Source: Clostridiales bacterium
GTDB taxonomy: Bacteria; Bacillota; Clostridia; Monoglobales; Monoglobaceae
Assembly (NCBI GenBank): GCA_019419865.1
Contig: JAHZIG010000014.1
Coordinates: forward strand, 7,684 to 71,683
DNA: 64,000 nucleotides
Reading direction: 5' to 3'
Part shown: positions 1 to 8,620 of the stretch, piece after piece
How the letters are laid out: each line of letters starts with the position of its first letter
Position numbering within the stretch: position 1 is the stretch's first letter
The notes under the pieces: generated by a model
What the model saw: the letters and a program-made list of their open reading frames with translations, nothing else
What the model was told of the DNA's origin: nothing
Database searches by the model: none
Translations under genes and position numbers: made by a program

Positions 1-45
1 TCCAGTAGCTCCGGTCTTGCCGGTAGCTCCGGCCTCGCCGGCCGG
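1..45. repeat. 18-bp tandem repeat at window edge
   Basis: Two adjacent copies of an 18-bp unit (TAGCTCCGGTCTTGCCGG and TAGCTCCGGCCTCGCCGG) end just before the mmdA stop codon. Read on the minus strand in the same frame as that stop, the codons give a Gly-X-Y pattern (PAGEAGATGKTGATG) like bacterial collagen-like tracts. The array runs off the window, so its true length and any host gene are unknown. Confidence 0.7.
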
Positions 46-1587
46 TTAGAGCGGGATATTCCCGTGTTTCTTGCTCGGTCTCGTCTCGCGCTTGCTCATA
101 AGCATCTCAAGCGCGCTTATAAGCCTCGGTCTTGTCGAGTCCGGCTCGATAACGTCGTCCACGTATCCTCTTGCCGCCGCAACGTACGGATTCGCGAATT
201 TGTCGGTGTACTCCTGTATCTTCTCCTGTCTTGCGGTAATCGGATCTTCCGCATTCTTTATATCCTTCTTGAATATTATGTTCGCCGCTCCCGAAGGACC
301 CATAACGGCTATCTCCGCCGTCGGCCAAGCGAACACCATATCCGCGCCGAGATGTTTGCTGTTCATAGCTATATACGCGCCGCCGTAAGCCTTTCTGATT
401 ATGACGTTTATCTTCGGCACGGTAGCCTCCGAAAACGCGTAAAGCAGCTTCGCGCCGTGGCGTATAACTCCGCTGTGCTCCTGCTCGACGCCCGGCAGAT
501 ACCCCGGAACGTCGGTGAACGTGATTATCGGTATATTGAAGCAGTCGCAGAAACGAACGAATCTCGCTCCCTTATCGGACGAGTTACAGTCGAGCGAACC
601 CGCCATGAACTTGGGCTGGTTAGCTATTATTCCGACCGTGGCGCCGTTCATTCTCGCAAAGCCGGTAACGATGTTTTTAGCGAAGTTCTCAAATATCTCC
701 ACAAACTCGCCGTTATCCACGATCTCGGCTATGACGTTCTTCATGTCGTACGCCTTGTTTACGTCCTCCGGAACGATCTCGGTCAGCTTCTCGGACAGCC
801 TGTTCAGATCGTCCGTGCACTCGTAGACCGGCGCCATATCGAGATTGTTGGAAGGCAGGTATGAAAGCAGTTCCTTAACTCTCGCGAAACACTCCTCCTC
901 GGTCGCGCAGGCGACGCCCGCGACGCCGCTCTTAGACGCGTGAGTCTTAGCTCCGCCGAGCTCGTCGAAACTTACTTCCTCGCCCGTCACCGACTTGATG
1001 ACCGACGGTCCCGTGATGAACATCTGCGAAGTCTTTTCGACCATAAAAATAAAGTCGCAAATCGCCGGCGAATAAACGGCTCCTCCGGCGCAGGGTCCCA
1101 TTATGATGGAAATCTGAGGTATAACGCCGGACGAAAGCGTATTTCTGTAAAAAATATCGCCGAATCCCTTGAGCGCGTCGATACCTTCCTGGATCCTCGC
1201 GCCGCCCGAATCGTTAATACCTACGATAGGAGCGCCCATCTTTACCGCCATGTCCATGACCTTGCAGATCTTCGCGGCGTGCATCTCGCCCAAGGCCCCG
1301 CCTATTACGGTAAAGTCCTGCGCGTACGCGTAGACCAGTCTGCCGTCCACCGTGCCGTAACCGGTGACCACGCCGTCTCCGGGCGCCTCGGTCTTAGGCA
1401 TGCCGAACTCGTTGCACCTGTGCTTTACAAACGCGTCGATCTCGACAAAGCTTCCCTCGTCGAACAGCATAGCGAGTCTCTCGCGGGCGGTCTTCTTGCC
1501 GCTGTCGTGCTGTTTCTTGATCTTGTCGGGTCCGCCGCCTTGTTCAATGACGCTGCGTTTTTGCTGTAATTCGTCTAATTTCCCCAT
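46..1587 (-). CDS. mmdA: acyl-CoA carboxylase / methylmalonyl-CoA decarboxylase carboxyltransferase subunit
   Basis: This 513-residue protein has the full length and sequence of the biotin-dependent carboxyltransferase family (MmdA/PccB). The family moves a carboxyl group between carboxybiotin and propionyl- or methylmalonyl-CoA; in decarboxylating sodium pumps it is the alpha subunit. Visible family blocks are [15 protein letters not shown] near residue 33, the glycine-rich [13 protein letters not shown] near 123, and the C-terminal crotonase-like half with [10 protein letters not shown] and [12 protein letters not shown]. The ATG start follows AAGGAGG at a normal distance. No biotin carrier, beta or gamma subunit gene lies inside the window, so the exact complex (decarboxylase pump or carboxylase) cannot be decided. 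Confidence 0.88.
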   Translation of the reverse strand: MGKLDELQQKRSVIEQGGGPDKIKKQHDSGKKTARERLAMLFDEGSFVEIDAFVKHRCNEFGMPKTEAPGDGVVTGYGTVDGRLVYAYAQDFTVIGGALGEMHAAKICKVMDMAVKMGAPIVGINDSGGARIQEGIDALKGFGDIFYRNTLSSGVIPQISIIMGPCAGGAVYSPAICDFIFMVEKTSQMFITGPSVIKSVTGEEVSFDELGGAKTHASKSGVAGVACATEEECFARVKELLSYLPSNNLDMAPVYECTDDLNRLSEKLTEIVPEDVNKAYDMKNVIAEIVDNGEFVEIFENFAKNIVTGFARMNGATVGIIANQPKFMAGSLDCNSSDKGARFVRFCDCFNIPIITFTDVPGYLPGVEQEHSGVIRHGAKLLYAFSEATVPKINVIIRKAYGGAYIAMNSKHLGADMVFAWPTAEIAVMGPSGAANIIFKKDIKNAEDPITARQEKIQEYTDKFANPYVAAARGYVDDVIEPDSTRPRLISALEMLMSKRETRPSKKHGNIPL

Positions 1588-1680
1588 TATTAAACCTCCT
1601 TGTATATAAAACTGATAATTTTTACAAATGTATTTAAACCGGCTTTTATCAAGCCGAATCAGTTTTCCCTATTTAAGTTT

Positions 1681-2478
1681 TCAGTTCTTCTTATTGTATC
1701 CGCCCCGACCGCCGGAGCCGTTTTTCATATATCTCGCCCTATTCTCCCGGGACGACTTCTTGCCCGTTCCGATCTTCTTGAGCATATTCACTTCGGATTC
1801 GGTGAGCTTTCTCCATCTGCCGAGCGGAACGTGGCCGAGATTGAGACCGGCTTCCTTAGTCCTCTTGAGCCGCTTGACCTTGCACCCTACCGCCTCGAAC
1901 ATTCGCCTCACCTGGCGGTTACGGCCTTCGTGGATCGTTATCTCCATCTTTGTTCCGAGCTGGGTCGCGCCCAAGACCTCGACTTTGGCCGGGCTGGTCT
2001 TGACGCCGTCGATATATACGCCGTTTCTGAGACTGGTTATAGTCGCCATATTCATATTCCCGGCGACCTCCGCGACGTAGGTCTTCTCGACGTTGTTCTT
2101 AGGGTGCGTTATCTTATAGGTCAGGTCTCCGTCGTTGGTCATCAGCAGGAGCCCCTCGGTGTCGTAGTCGAGTCTGCCGACCGGGTAGATCCTGACCGGA
2201 ATATCGGCGACCAGATCCATGACCGTCTGCCGCCCTTTCTCGTCGCTCGCCGTGGTCACAAACCCCGCGGGCTTGTTGAGCATCACGTAAACCATTTTCT
2301 TTTCGGGCTTTACGACGGAGCCGTCGAGAGTTATAACGTCGTTTTCCTCGTCTATCTGAACGCCCATCTCGCGAACCACCTCGCCGTTGACGCTCACTCT
2401 CCCGCTCCTTATTATGTCCTCGCTCTTTCTGCGCGAAGCCACGCCGCAGCCCGCAAGATACTTTTGCAGTCTAACCAA
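1681..2478 (-). CDS. rluB: RsuA/RluB-family rRNA pseudouridine synthase
   Basis: The protein begins with an S4 RNA-binding domain (RLQKYLAGCGVASRRKSE, residues 3-20) and continues with the pseudouridine synthase core. The catalytic block is PVGRLDYDTEGLLLMTNDG with the active-site Asp in GRLDYDT, and GRNRQVRRMFEAVG follows near residue 190. Members of this family isomerise one uridine in 23S or 16S rRNA. I chose the TTG at 2478, giving MVRLQKYL, because AGAAAGG sits about nine bases upstream; the TTG at 2487 would nearly touch that site. The C-terminus is a basic, glycine-rich tail (GSGGRGGYNKKN), common in Clostridia. RluB is preferred over RsuA by overall resemblance only. Confidence 0.85.
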   Translation of the reverse strand: MVRLQKYLAGCGVASRRKSEDIIRSGRVSVNGEVVREMGVQIDEENDVITLDGSVVKPEKKMVYVMLNKPAGFVTTASDEKGRQTVMDLVADIPVRIYPVGRLDYDTEGLLLMTNDGDLTYKITHPKNNVEKTYVAEVAGNMNMATITSLRNGVYIDGVKTSPAKVEVLGATQLGTKMEITIHEGRNRQVRRMFEAVGCKVKRLKRTKEAGLNLGHVPLGRWRKLTESEVNMLKKIGTGKKSSRENRARYMKNGSGGRGGYNKKN

Positions 2479-2487
2479 AAAAATCAA

Positions 2488-2834
2488 TACCTTTCTCTTA
2501 AACGCTGATACTTCACAGCAGATATACTATCAAAATATAAATATTATAATACTATCAGCCGCCGCTTTGCTTGATCAATCTTCTAATTAACCAAAATCCA
2601 GCCAATTATATAATATATTCCTTATTATAACCCAACAAAGCCTGAAATTCAATAATAAAAATATTAAAAACAAAAAACATATATGTAGATAAAAGGATTT
2701 TTATAAAAAACCGTTTTGTAGATTTTGCACAATCAGCCGTCGACGATCGCGCCGAATAATATAGAAAATAATTCCGAAATTTTATAAGCTTAAAAAACGG
2801 AGCGCCTCGCATAAGGCCGCTCCGCCGAATCAAA
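2488..2834. other. AT-rich intergenic region with a minus-strand terminator
   Basis: This AT-rich stretch holds no convincing gene. The only open frame (2606-2914, minus) is made of repeat-derived sequence and overlaps the DUF3737 gene. The supported content is the DUF3737 terminator at 2791-2824. Confidence 0.6.
2791..2824 (-). terminator. Rho-independent terminator after DUF3737 gene
   Basis: On the minus strand a CGGAGCG/CGCTCCG stem with a short loop is followed by six T residues. It lies about 50 bases after the DUF3737 stop codon. Confidence 0.7.
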
Positions 2835-2888
2835 ATATTACCGCTTACGAATACGGGTAAGATATTCCCGCTTACGAACAACGGGACA
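2835..2888. repeat. 27-bp imperfect direct repeat across the DUF3737 stop codon
   Basis: Two adjacent units, 2835-2861 and 2862-2888, share ATATTnCCGCTTACGAA and then a nearly identical CGGG-containing end. The second unit covers the DUF3737 stop codon at 2872-2874. Confidence 0.6.
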
Positions 2889-3726
2889 ACGCGGATAAAA
2901 TATCGATCTCGCACGCGCCGTCCGCGTCGTCCCGGATTATCTCGCCTATGCTGTCCGCTACGATCTTCCCGCTCTTCGGGTTCTTAACGCTTAGAATATT
3001 TCCGTTTATCTCCGCTCTCACGTCGCTCTTCTCAAACGCCAGGTCGCAGTCTATCATCTCGCAGTCTTCCAAAACCAAGCCTTTTGCGTAACACAGCGGC
3101 TGAGTTCCGATTATCTTGCATCTTACAAGGCGCAGACCCTCGCTGTACCAGCCCAGATACTCCCCGCGCACTACGCTGTCGTATACCGTAACGTTTTTAC
3201 TGTGCCAGAAAGCGTCCTTCGTGTTTAGGTTAGAGTTTCTTATAGTAACGTCCTCGACGTACTGAAACGAATACTTCGCGCTCATGTTCAAATTCTCAAA
3301 CTCCATGTTTTTGCTCTTAAGGAACGGATATTCGGAACTTAGCTCGCAGTCGTTCATCTTTATATCGCCGCAGAACCAGCCGAACTCGGTGGAGTCTATC
3401 CTGCAATTATTTAAAGTTACGTCCTTGCACTCTCTGAGCGCCTTGATCCCGCCCAAGGTCGAATCGGATATCCTTATATTCTCGTCGTACCAGAGCGCGG
3501 CGCGGCAGGTCTCGGTCATAACGCAGCGTTTTACATCGCCTCCGGTCACGTGCCAGAGCGGATATCTGAGCAAAAATCTGCAATCCTCGACGTCTATATC
3601 GGAGGTCTCTTTGAGCGCCGACTCTCCGTCCGCCGGTCCCTCGAACGAACAGTTCTTGATCTTTACGTCTTTGACTCCGTAAAGTGCGCGTTCTTCATCG
3701 AACGTCATATCTGAATATATTTTCAT
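2872..3726 (-). CDS. DUF3737 family beta-helix protein
   Basis: This protein of about 284 residues belongs to the DUF3737 family by overall resemblance (MKIYSDMTFDEERALYG start). It is built of short repeats of the form xVxxxNCxIxS, such as VKIKNCSFEG, IDVEDCRFL, VTLNNCRIDS and VTIRNSNLNT, which is the pattern of a right-handed parallel beta-helix. No signal peptide is visible and the function is unknown. The ATG at 3726 is chosen because AAAGGGTG lies about six bases upstream; the GTG at 3735 is inside that ribosome site. Its promoter carries the box shared with the MATE, acetyltransferase and alcohol dehydrogenase genes, so it is likely co-regulated with them. Confidence 0.85.
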   Translation of the reverse strand: MKIYSDMTFDEERALYGVKDVKIKNCSFEGPADGESALKETSDIDVEDCRFLLRYPLWHVTGGDVKRCVMTETCRAALWYDENIRISDSTLGGIKALRECKDVTLNNCRIDSTEFGWFCGDIKMNDCELSSEYPFLKSKNMEFENLNMSAKYSFQYVEDVTIRNSNLNTKDAFWHSKNVTVYDSVVRGEYLGWYSEGLRLVRCKIIGTQPLCYAKGLVLEDCEMIDCDLAFEKSDVRAEINGNILSVKNPKSGKIVADSIGEIIRDDADGACEIDILSALSRCS

Positions 3727-3849
3727 ATAAATCACCCTTTCCGCCGCCCGCTTTAAACGCGCGGTCTTTAAAAATCCATCTTAAAAATGTTATCTTATCT
3801 AAGGTATGACCTATAAATATACATACGGTCGCCTCTTACCTACGTCTAT

Positions 3850-3896
3850 ATTCTACAACAAAAATCCAAAAATAGCAAATACTTATCATGTATACC
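3850..3896 (-). promoter_or_regulatory. Promoter of DUF3737 gene with shared LysR-like box
   Basis: Read on the minus strand: GGTAT-N5-ATAAG, then TAT, a -35 TTTGCT (3874-3879), exactly 18 bases, and TAGAAT (3850-3855). The layout is the same as at three other promoters in the cluster, although the -35 is weaker. Confidence 0.6.
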
Positions 3897-3910
3897 GAAC
3901 TATTACAATC

Positions 3911-3942
3911 AGGCATACGTATCGCGCCGAGGTCGTATGCCT
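3911..3942. promoter_or_regulatory. Perfect 9-bp inverted repeat between divergent promoters
   Basis: AGGCATACG (3911-3919) and CGTATGCCT (3934-3942) are perfectly complementary across a 14-base spacer. They lie between the DUF3737 and MATE promoters. There is no T-run, so an operator is more likely than a terminator. Confidence 0.5.
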
Positions 3943-3956
3943 CTCCTCTATATTGG

Positions 3957-4003
3957 TTTATTAAATATAAGTATTGGACAATCCGCCGCTTTAGCGCTAA
4001 AAT
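3957..4003 (+). promoter_or_regulatory. MATE promoter with shared LysR-like box
   Basis: TTTAT-TAAAT-ATAAG (3957-3971) is followed by TAT, a -35 TTGGAC (3974-3979), 18 bases, and TAAAAT (3998-4003). A leader of about 165 bases precedes the MATE start codon; it contains short GC-rich inverted repeats but no riboswitch that I recognise. Confidence 0.65.
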
Positions 4004-4174
4004 ATAGTTTCGTACGCGGCGGAAAGAGCCGCTATACGCAAAAGACTAAATATATAGGGCGCCTTTCGCGCCGCAGAAATAATATCTATAATATCGATAT
4101 CTATGCGCCCGCCGCGAAACTCCGGACGGTCACGCGGCGGCGCGCCTATATTGGAAATTCGGGAGGATCGTTTT

Positions 4175-5587
4175 ATGGGCAAAAATACAGGCTTTTTACA
4201 GTTCGACAGTATGAGCGGCATATCCTTTTTCAGTATGGTAAAAACCGTATTCAGACTTAGCGTTCCCGCTATCATGGCTCAGATAACGTCTACCGCCATG
4301 CAGTACATCGACTCCGCTATGGTCGGCAGTCTCGGCGCGGAGGCCTCGGCTTCCATCGGTCTCGTCAGTACCACGACCTGGCTGATCAACGGGCTGTGCA
4401 TCGCGGCGGCTACGGGGTTTTCGGTTCAGGTCGCCCAGCTCGTGGGCGGCGGCCGCGACGAGGACGCGCGCAGCGTTTTCAGGCAGTCGCTGATAATAGC
4501 CGTATGTATCGGTCTTGTATTGGCGGGGGCGGCGGTAAGCATAAGCGGATATCTGCCGTCCTGGCTCGGCGGCGCCGAGGAGATCCGCCTCGACGCTTCG
4601 CGGTATTTTTTCATCTACGCCTGCGCGCTCCCCTTCTCTCAGCTTCGCCAGCTCTCGGGCGGTATGCTCCAAAGCTGCGGCGATATGAAGACGCCGAGCA
4701 TACTAAACATCATGCTGTGCGTATTCGACATTATATTTAACTCGATCTTTATCTTCCCTTCAAGGGAGATCGTAGTCGGAGCGCTGACGTTTACAATACC
4801 GGGCGCGGGTCTCGGAGTAAGCGGCGCGGCGCTCGGAACGGCGCTCGCCGAGGTCTGTACGGCCTCGCTCATGCTCGCGGCGGCTTGTCTGCGTTCGCCC
4901 AAATTGGCGTTTAAGCATGGCGGAAAGTGGAAAATAAGGCTCCATTGTATAAAAACGGCTATGAAGATCTCGATCCCCGCCGCGTTCGAACACGCCGTGA
5001 TGTGCGGCGCGTATATAGCCTCGACCCGGATAGTGGCGCCCCTCGGCACGGTGTCGGTGGCCGCCAATTCTCTGGCCGTGACCGCGGAGAGCTTCTGTTA
5101 TATGCCGGGCTACGGAATATCCGCGGCGGCTACGACCTTGGTAGGACAGAGCATAGGCGCGGGCAGGCAGGATCTCGCCAAACGCTTCGCAAGGACGTCG
5201 GTCATATTGGGGATCGTGATAATGTCCTGCACGGGGGCGATAATGTTCTGCGCGGCTCCGTGGATGTTCAGCCTGCTGACCCCGTCCGAAGAGGTGCGGA
5301 GCCTGGGCGCTAACCTGCTCAGGATCGAATCTTTCGCGGAGCCTCTGTACGCGGCGTCTATCGTCTGCGCGGGCGCGCTTCGCGGCGCGGGCGACGCGCT
5401 TGTCCCAAGCCTCTTAAATCTCGCGAGCATGTGGGGAGTCCGCATAAGTTCGTCGATCCTGCTCGTCCCCCATTTCGGCTTATACGGCGTTTGGTTCGCA
5501 ATGGCCGGAGAACTCTGTTTCAGGGGAATAGTTTTCCTGATAAGACTCCTTAGGGGAAAATGGCTGGATAAAAGCATACTCGTTTAG
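4175..5587 (+). CDS. MATE family multidrug/cation efflux transporter
   Basis: The 470-residue protein is a polytopic membrane protein of normal MATE length with about twelve hydrophobic segments in two similar halves. Typical blocks are SVPAIMAQITSTAMQYIDSAMVG at the N-terminus and GALRGAGDALVPSLLN in the second half. Such carriers export cationic drugs or toxic metabolites in exchange for sodium or protons. The start at 4175 follows GGGAGG at 4161-4166; the longer frame from 4103 has an arginine-rich non-membrane lead and no ribosome site. Its promoter carries the box found before DUF3737, the acetyltransferase and the alcohol dehydrogenase, which suggests export of a compound sensed by the LysR protein at 7.7 kb. 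Confidence 0.9.
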   Translation: MGKNTGFLQFDSMSGISFFSMVKTVFRLSVPAIMAQITSTAMQYIDSAMVGSLGAEASASIGLVSTTTWLINGLCIAAATGFSVQVAQLVGGGRDEDARSVFRQSLIIAVCIGLVLAGAAVSISGYLPSWLGGAEEIRLDASRYFFIYACALPFSQLRQLSGGMLQSCGDMKTPSILNIMLCVFDIIFNSIFIFPSREIVVGALTFTIPGAGLGVSGAALGTALAEVCTASLMLAAACLRSPKLAFKHGGKWKIRLHCIKTAMKISIPAAFEHAVMCGAYIASTRIVAPLGTVSVAANSLAVTAESFCYMPGYGISAAATTLVGQSIGAGRQDLAKRFARTSVILGIVIMSCTGAIMFCAAPWMFSLLTPSEEVRSLGANLLRIESFAEPLYAASIVCAGALRGAGDALVPSLLNLASMWGVRISSSILLVPHFGLYGVWFAMAGELCFRGIVFLIRLLRGKWLDKSILV

Positions 5588-5721
5588 CTTTAATCGGCCG
5601 GAGTTTGCGCGATCGCTTAAGGCGCAAGTAAAATTTACTGCAATCGGGGCTATCGATCCGCCGTCGCCGATTTGATCTCATATCAGTTCGCGTCTATCTC
5701 TTTTTATCTGTTCTAAGACGC

Positions 5722-5756
5722 AAAAAAACGGGGAAAGAAAACGCCTCTTTCCCCGT
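5722..5756 (-). terminator. Terminator for the cyclophilin-like lipoprotein locus
   Basis: An 11-bp perfect stem (ACGGGGAAAGA/TCTTTCCCCGT) is followed by seven T residues on the minus strand, just after the stop at 5770. Confidence 0.85.
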
Positions 5757-5769
5757 ACGCATATTCAAT

Positions 5770-6543
5770 TTAATCCAATTCAAAGCCTATCGTAACGTCG
5801 CCGGAGCCGAGCGCGGCCGCGAGCCCGTCCGGATCTTCTATATATCCGAGCCTCGTATAGCTGTACGAAGTCTGAAACGTATCGTAGAACAGAACTATGC
5901 AGCTCGAGCCGTAGAGCATTATATCGCCCGCGTTTACGCCGCCCGCGTTTACGCTGTCGGTCGGCAGGGCGTCCTGCAAATAGTAGTACTTCTCGTTGCC
6001 GTTGAGCTCGCTCATTTCGTACTCGGCGGGAAACTGTTTTACCCATTCCCTCGCGGTCTCGTTATCGTACAGCTTAGCGCTATACTCTTCTCCGCCTATT
6101 ATTACGCTTATTGAGATCGTTCCGTCGTCCTCCTCCGCTTGTTCTGTTTCGCTTAAGACCGTATTCTGCGCCTCTTCGCCCGCGCCGGCCTCAAGATCCG
6201 TATCCGCGCCCTGCTTAACGATCGTTATACTCTGTTCCGCCTCGTACCAATCCACCGAAAGCCCGAAACTTTCCGCGATAAAACGTATCGGCAGCATGGT
6301 CCTTCCGTTTATCACGACCGGCGCCGTATCTAAGATATGCTCCTCGCCGTTTAGATAGGCCGCGTCGGAATCTATCGTAAGGCTTATCACGTCCGAGTTC
6401 ATCGTCAGTACGACCTCCCGCTCTGCCTCGTTCCACTCGACGCTTCCGCCAAGCGCTTCTATCACGGCGCGGATCGGGACTAAGGTCCTCTCGCCGCTGA
6501 TCATGGGCGCCGTTCCATATCCCGGGTCTATCTCCGCCTCGGC
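5770..6543 (-). pseudogene. Frameshifted lipoprotein, C-terminal part: copper-amine-oxidase-like domain plus cyclophilin-like domain
   Basis: This is the larger part of one disrupted gene. From AEAEIDPGYGTAPM it continues the copper amine oxidase N-terminal-like stalk domain (GERTLVPIRAVIEALGG, then GRTMLPIRFIAESFGL). It ends with a domain of about 115 residues that resembles the cyclophilin-like fold family (SVIIGGEEYSAKLYDN, LYDTFQTSYSYTRLGYI). The stalk domain is normally a cell-surface module, and the cyclophilin-like family often neighbours oxidoreductases and DUF3737 genes. The first ATG in this frame is at 6504, inside the stalk domain, so it is not the natural start. The upstream part lies in another frame at 6543-6788. 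A sequencing error is possible. Confidence 0.75.
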
Positions 6544-6788
6544 GCGGTTACCGTCATTACTGGGTCGCCTATCCGCATTACGATCCGGGTCTCTTCGGTC
6601 GCTCCTGTCGTATCGGTCGCGCTGGTCGTTCCGGTCGCGCCGTTCGCCTCGTTTGTATCGGTGGCTTGGGCGGCTCTGTCGGCCGCAGTCGTATCAAGCG
6701 TTCCGCCTTGTTCCGTAGCCGCCGCGCAGCCTGTGAAGTTTATAACGATAAGAAACATGACGAGCAGACTTGAAATCGATCTTTTCAT
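6543..6788 (-). pseudogene. Frameshifted lipoprotein, N-terminal part: signal peptide and Thr/Ala/Gly-rich linker
   Basis: The first 20 residues form a lipoprotein signal (MKRSISSLLVMFLIVINFTG) ending in a lipobox-like FTGC with cysteine 21. A low-complexity Thr/Ala/Gly/Asp linker follows, then RIVMRIGDPVMTV, the start of a copper-amine-oxidase-type stalk domain. The frame then runs into APRRR and a stop, while the rest of the domain continues in another frame. The break lies in GTAACCGCGCC (6541-6551), where families of this type usually have V-N-G. Restoring one base would give a 339-residue lipoprotein from 6788 to 5770. It sits 58 bases after the acetyltransferase gene and probably shares its promoter. 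Confidence 0.75.
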
Positions 6789-6846
6789 ATCATCGTCTCC
6801 TTTTTTGTTTTACTTATTATTTCTTGACCGCTTTTTGTATTCGGCT

Positions 6847-7440
6847 CTAACCTACCCGTTCAATATCCGCCTTATCTATATTCTCTCTTAGTATTCTCGC
6901 CGGATTGCCCGCGACCACGGCGTTGGCGGGTACGTCCTTAGTGACGACCGAACCCGCGGCGACAATAGCGTTCTCGCCTATCGTTATTCCGGGTAGGATT
7001 ATCGAGCCGGAGCCTATCCACGCCTTATTCCCGATCCTTACCGGAGCCGGGATCAGATCCGCTCTGTTCTCCGGCTTAAAACCGTGGTTTAAAGTGGCGA
7101 TTATCACGTTGTGACCGACCAATACGCCGTCGCCGATAAATATTCCGCCCTGATCCTGGAACCTACAGCCCGAATTGATAAATACGTTCTTTCCAAGATT
7201 GATATTCTTGCCGCAGTCGGTAGTAAACGGCGGAAACAGCATAAAAGTCTTATCCACCGGCTTCCCGATCAGCTCGGAGAACAGCTCGCGCATCTGATCC
7301 GGTTCGTGATACTTACTGTTGATCTCGGTCGTTATCCTGATCGCTTCCATGCTCAGCTCGGTCATGCGTATGTGCGCCTCGCTGCCGCCGACGACCGTCT
7401 TGCCGCTGTTTAAATAGTCTAAAAATTCTTCGGTGTTCAT
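6847..7440 (-). CDS. Maltose/galactoside-type sugar O-acetyltransferase
   Basis: The 197-residue protein is a left-handed beta-helix acyltransferase of the LacA/Maa type, which transfers acetyl from acetyl-CoA to sugars. It has the N-terminal MAT segment ([31 protein letters not shown]), hexapeptide repeats ([20 protein letters not shown] with the catalytic His, [20 protein letters not shown]) and the closing [12 protein letters not shown]. The start at 7440 ([10 protein letters not shown]) follows GGAGGG; the frame extends 39 residues upstream, but that basic lead has no family support and would begin at the transcription start. The promoter has the clearest copy of the shared box, a perfect CTTAT-N5-ATAAG palindrome. 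Confidence 0.9.
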   Translation of the reverse strand: MNTEEFLDYLNSGKTVVGGSEAHIRMTELSMEAIRITTEINSKYHEPDQMRELFSELIGKPVDKTFMLFPPFTTDCGKNINLGKNVFINSGCRFQDQGGIFIGDGVLVGHNVIIATLNHGFKPENRADLIPAPVRIGNKAWIGSGSIILPGITIGENAIVAAGSVVTKDVPANAVVAGNPARILRENIDKADIERVG

Positions 7441-7543
7441 AAAATTTACCCTCCGTCTATATCGCTTTTTATTATTTACAACCCGCCGCGCGCCGCCGTT
7501 ATCTCCGTCTCGCTCATGGTCGGGTCTATCGTTCTTCGGTTTG

Positions 7544-7590
7544 ATTATACGATACAAAGCGCCAAATGTCCAATACTTATGTTAAATAAG
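7544..7590 (-). promoter_or_regulatory. Acetyltransferase promoter with perfect CTTAT-N5-ATAAG box
   Basis: On the minus strand CTTAT-TTAAC-ATAAG (7576-7590) is followed by TAT, -35 TTGGAC (7568-7573), 18 bases and TATAAT (7544-7549). The palindrome contains TTAT-N5-ATAA, which has the T-N11-A form expected for LysR-type operators. Confidence 0.7.
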
Positions 7591-7612
7591 CGCCTATAGC
7601 TTTTGGGCATAG

Positions 7613-7637
7613 AAAAACAGAGCCGTTCAAGGCTCTG
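7613..7637 (-). terminator. Terminator after LysR gene
   Basis: On the minus strand a CAGAGCC/GGCTCTG stem with a six-base loop is followed by TTTTTCT, 18 bases after the LysR stop. Confidence 0.75.
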
Positions 7638-7654
7638 CGCGCGTTTAGGTCATT

Positions 7655-8545
7655 TTATTTATCGCCGCCGTACGTCTCGCGCAGGCGATTTAAAAACAGT
7701 TCGGACGCCTTGGAGAAGACCTGATTTTTCTTCCACACCACGTCGAGCTTTACCTCGAGAGACGGATATATAGGTCTGAAGCAGAGCGCGCCGTCGTCGG
7801 GCGTCTTTATCAGTTTATCGAGGCAGAGCGCGTATCCCAAGCCCTCCTCCGCCATGATCGACGCGTTGAAGATCAGATTATAGGTCGAAACGATATTCAG
7901 CCCGCCTATATCGATCTTAAACAGCTTATAAAATTCTTTGGGATTTGAATAGACCTGCTTCGAGCATATGAGCGGAAGGCCGTACAGGTCCTCGATCTCG
8001 ACGAACTCCTTTTCGGCGAGCGGGCTGTCCTTTCTCATAAGCAAACCCCAGGTATCGGTCGCGGGCAGTCGGATAGATTCGTACTTGGCGGCGCTCACCG
8101 GCTCGATCAGCAGACCGAAGTCTATCAGGCCTTTATCCAGCTTTTCCGTTACCTCCTCGGCGTTGCCGCTGAAGACGTGCATATGTATATCCGGATATTC
8201 GTCCGAGAGCCGTTTTGCGACTTCGGCGATCAGCCGCATAGCGTCCGTCTCCCCCGCGCCTATCAGCACGTCGCCGCTTATCTTATCGTCTGCCGCCTTT
8301 ATCTCGGCCTCGGTCTTATCGACCAGATCGATTATCTCCTCGGCTCTCTTCCTGAGCAAAACGCCCTCCTCGGTGAGAGTCAGCCGCCTCGTGCCGCGTA
8401 TCATGAGCTGTTTGCCGAGTTCGGTCTCTAAGTCCATAAGCTGCCTCGACAGCGTCGGCTGCGAGAGATGGAGCGCCTGCGCGGCTCTTGAAATCGATTG
8501 TTCTTTTGCGACCGCGAGAAAATATCTCAAAACGCGGATCTCCAT
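7655..8545 (-). CDS. LysR-type transcriptional regulator
   Basis: The 296-residue protein has the usual LysR layout: a winged helix-turn-helix (residues 1-60, QSISRAAQALHLSQPTLSRQLMDLE) and a periplasmic-binding-like effector domain from about residue 90 (GDVLIGAGETDAMRLIAEVAKRL). It is transcribed divergently from the iron alcohol dehydrogenase at 8748. Four promoters in the surrounding 5 kb, including that of the dehydrogenase, carry a T-N11-A type palindrome next to the -35 element, so this protein is the natural candidate to bind them. The inducer is unknown. The ATG start is preceded by GGAGG at about eight bases. Confidence 0.93.
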   Translation of the reverse strand: MEIRVLRYFLAVAKEQSISRAAQALHLSQPTLSRQLMDLETELGKQLMIRGTRRLTLTEEGVLLRKRAEEIIDLVDKTEAEIKAADDKISGDVLIGAGETDAMRLIAEVAKRLSDEYPDIHMHVFSGNAEEVTEKLDKGLIDFGLLIEPVSAAKYESIRLPATDTWGLLMRKDSPLAEKEFVEIEDLYGLPLICSKQVYSNPKEFYKLFKIDIGGLNIVSTYNLIFNASIMAEEGLGYALCLDKLIKTPDDGALCFRPIYPSLEVKLDVVWKKNQVFSKASELFLNRLRETYGGDK

Positions 8546-8620
8546 ATTAAAAACCTCCGGATCCTTTGATTATCATATTTGAATTTTATCATTCGGCGTC
8601 ATAGCCGTCAAGCATAACTT

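Noticed and set aside
64-1569. Long plus-strand frames opposite mmdA
   Set aside because: They are arginine/tyrosine-rich mirror frames of a GC-rich gene without ribosome sites. Similar mirror frames opposite guaA, purF, the ABC permease, GH3 and metA were left out for the same reason.
2606-2914. Minus-strand frame of 102 codons beside DUF3737
   Set aside because: It overlaps the DUF3737 end, has no ribosome site, and is made of the 27-bp duplication, the terminator and AT-rich DNA.
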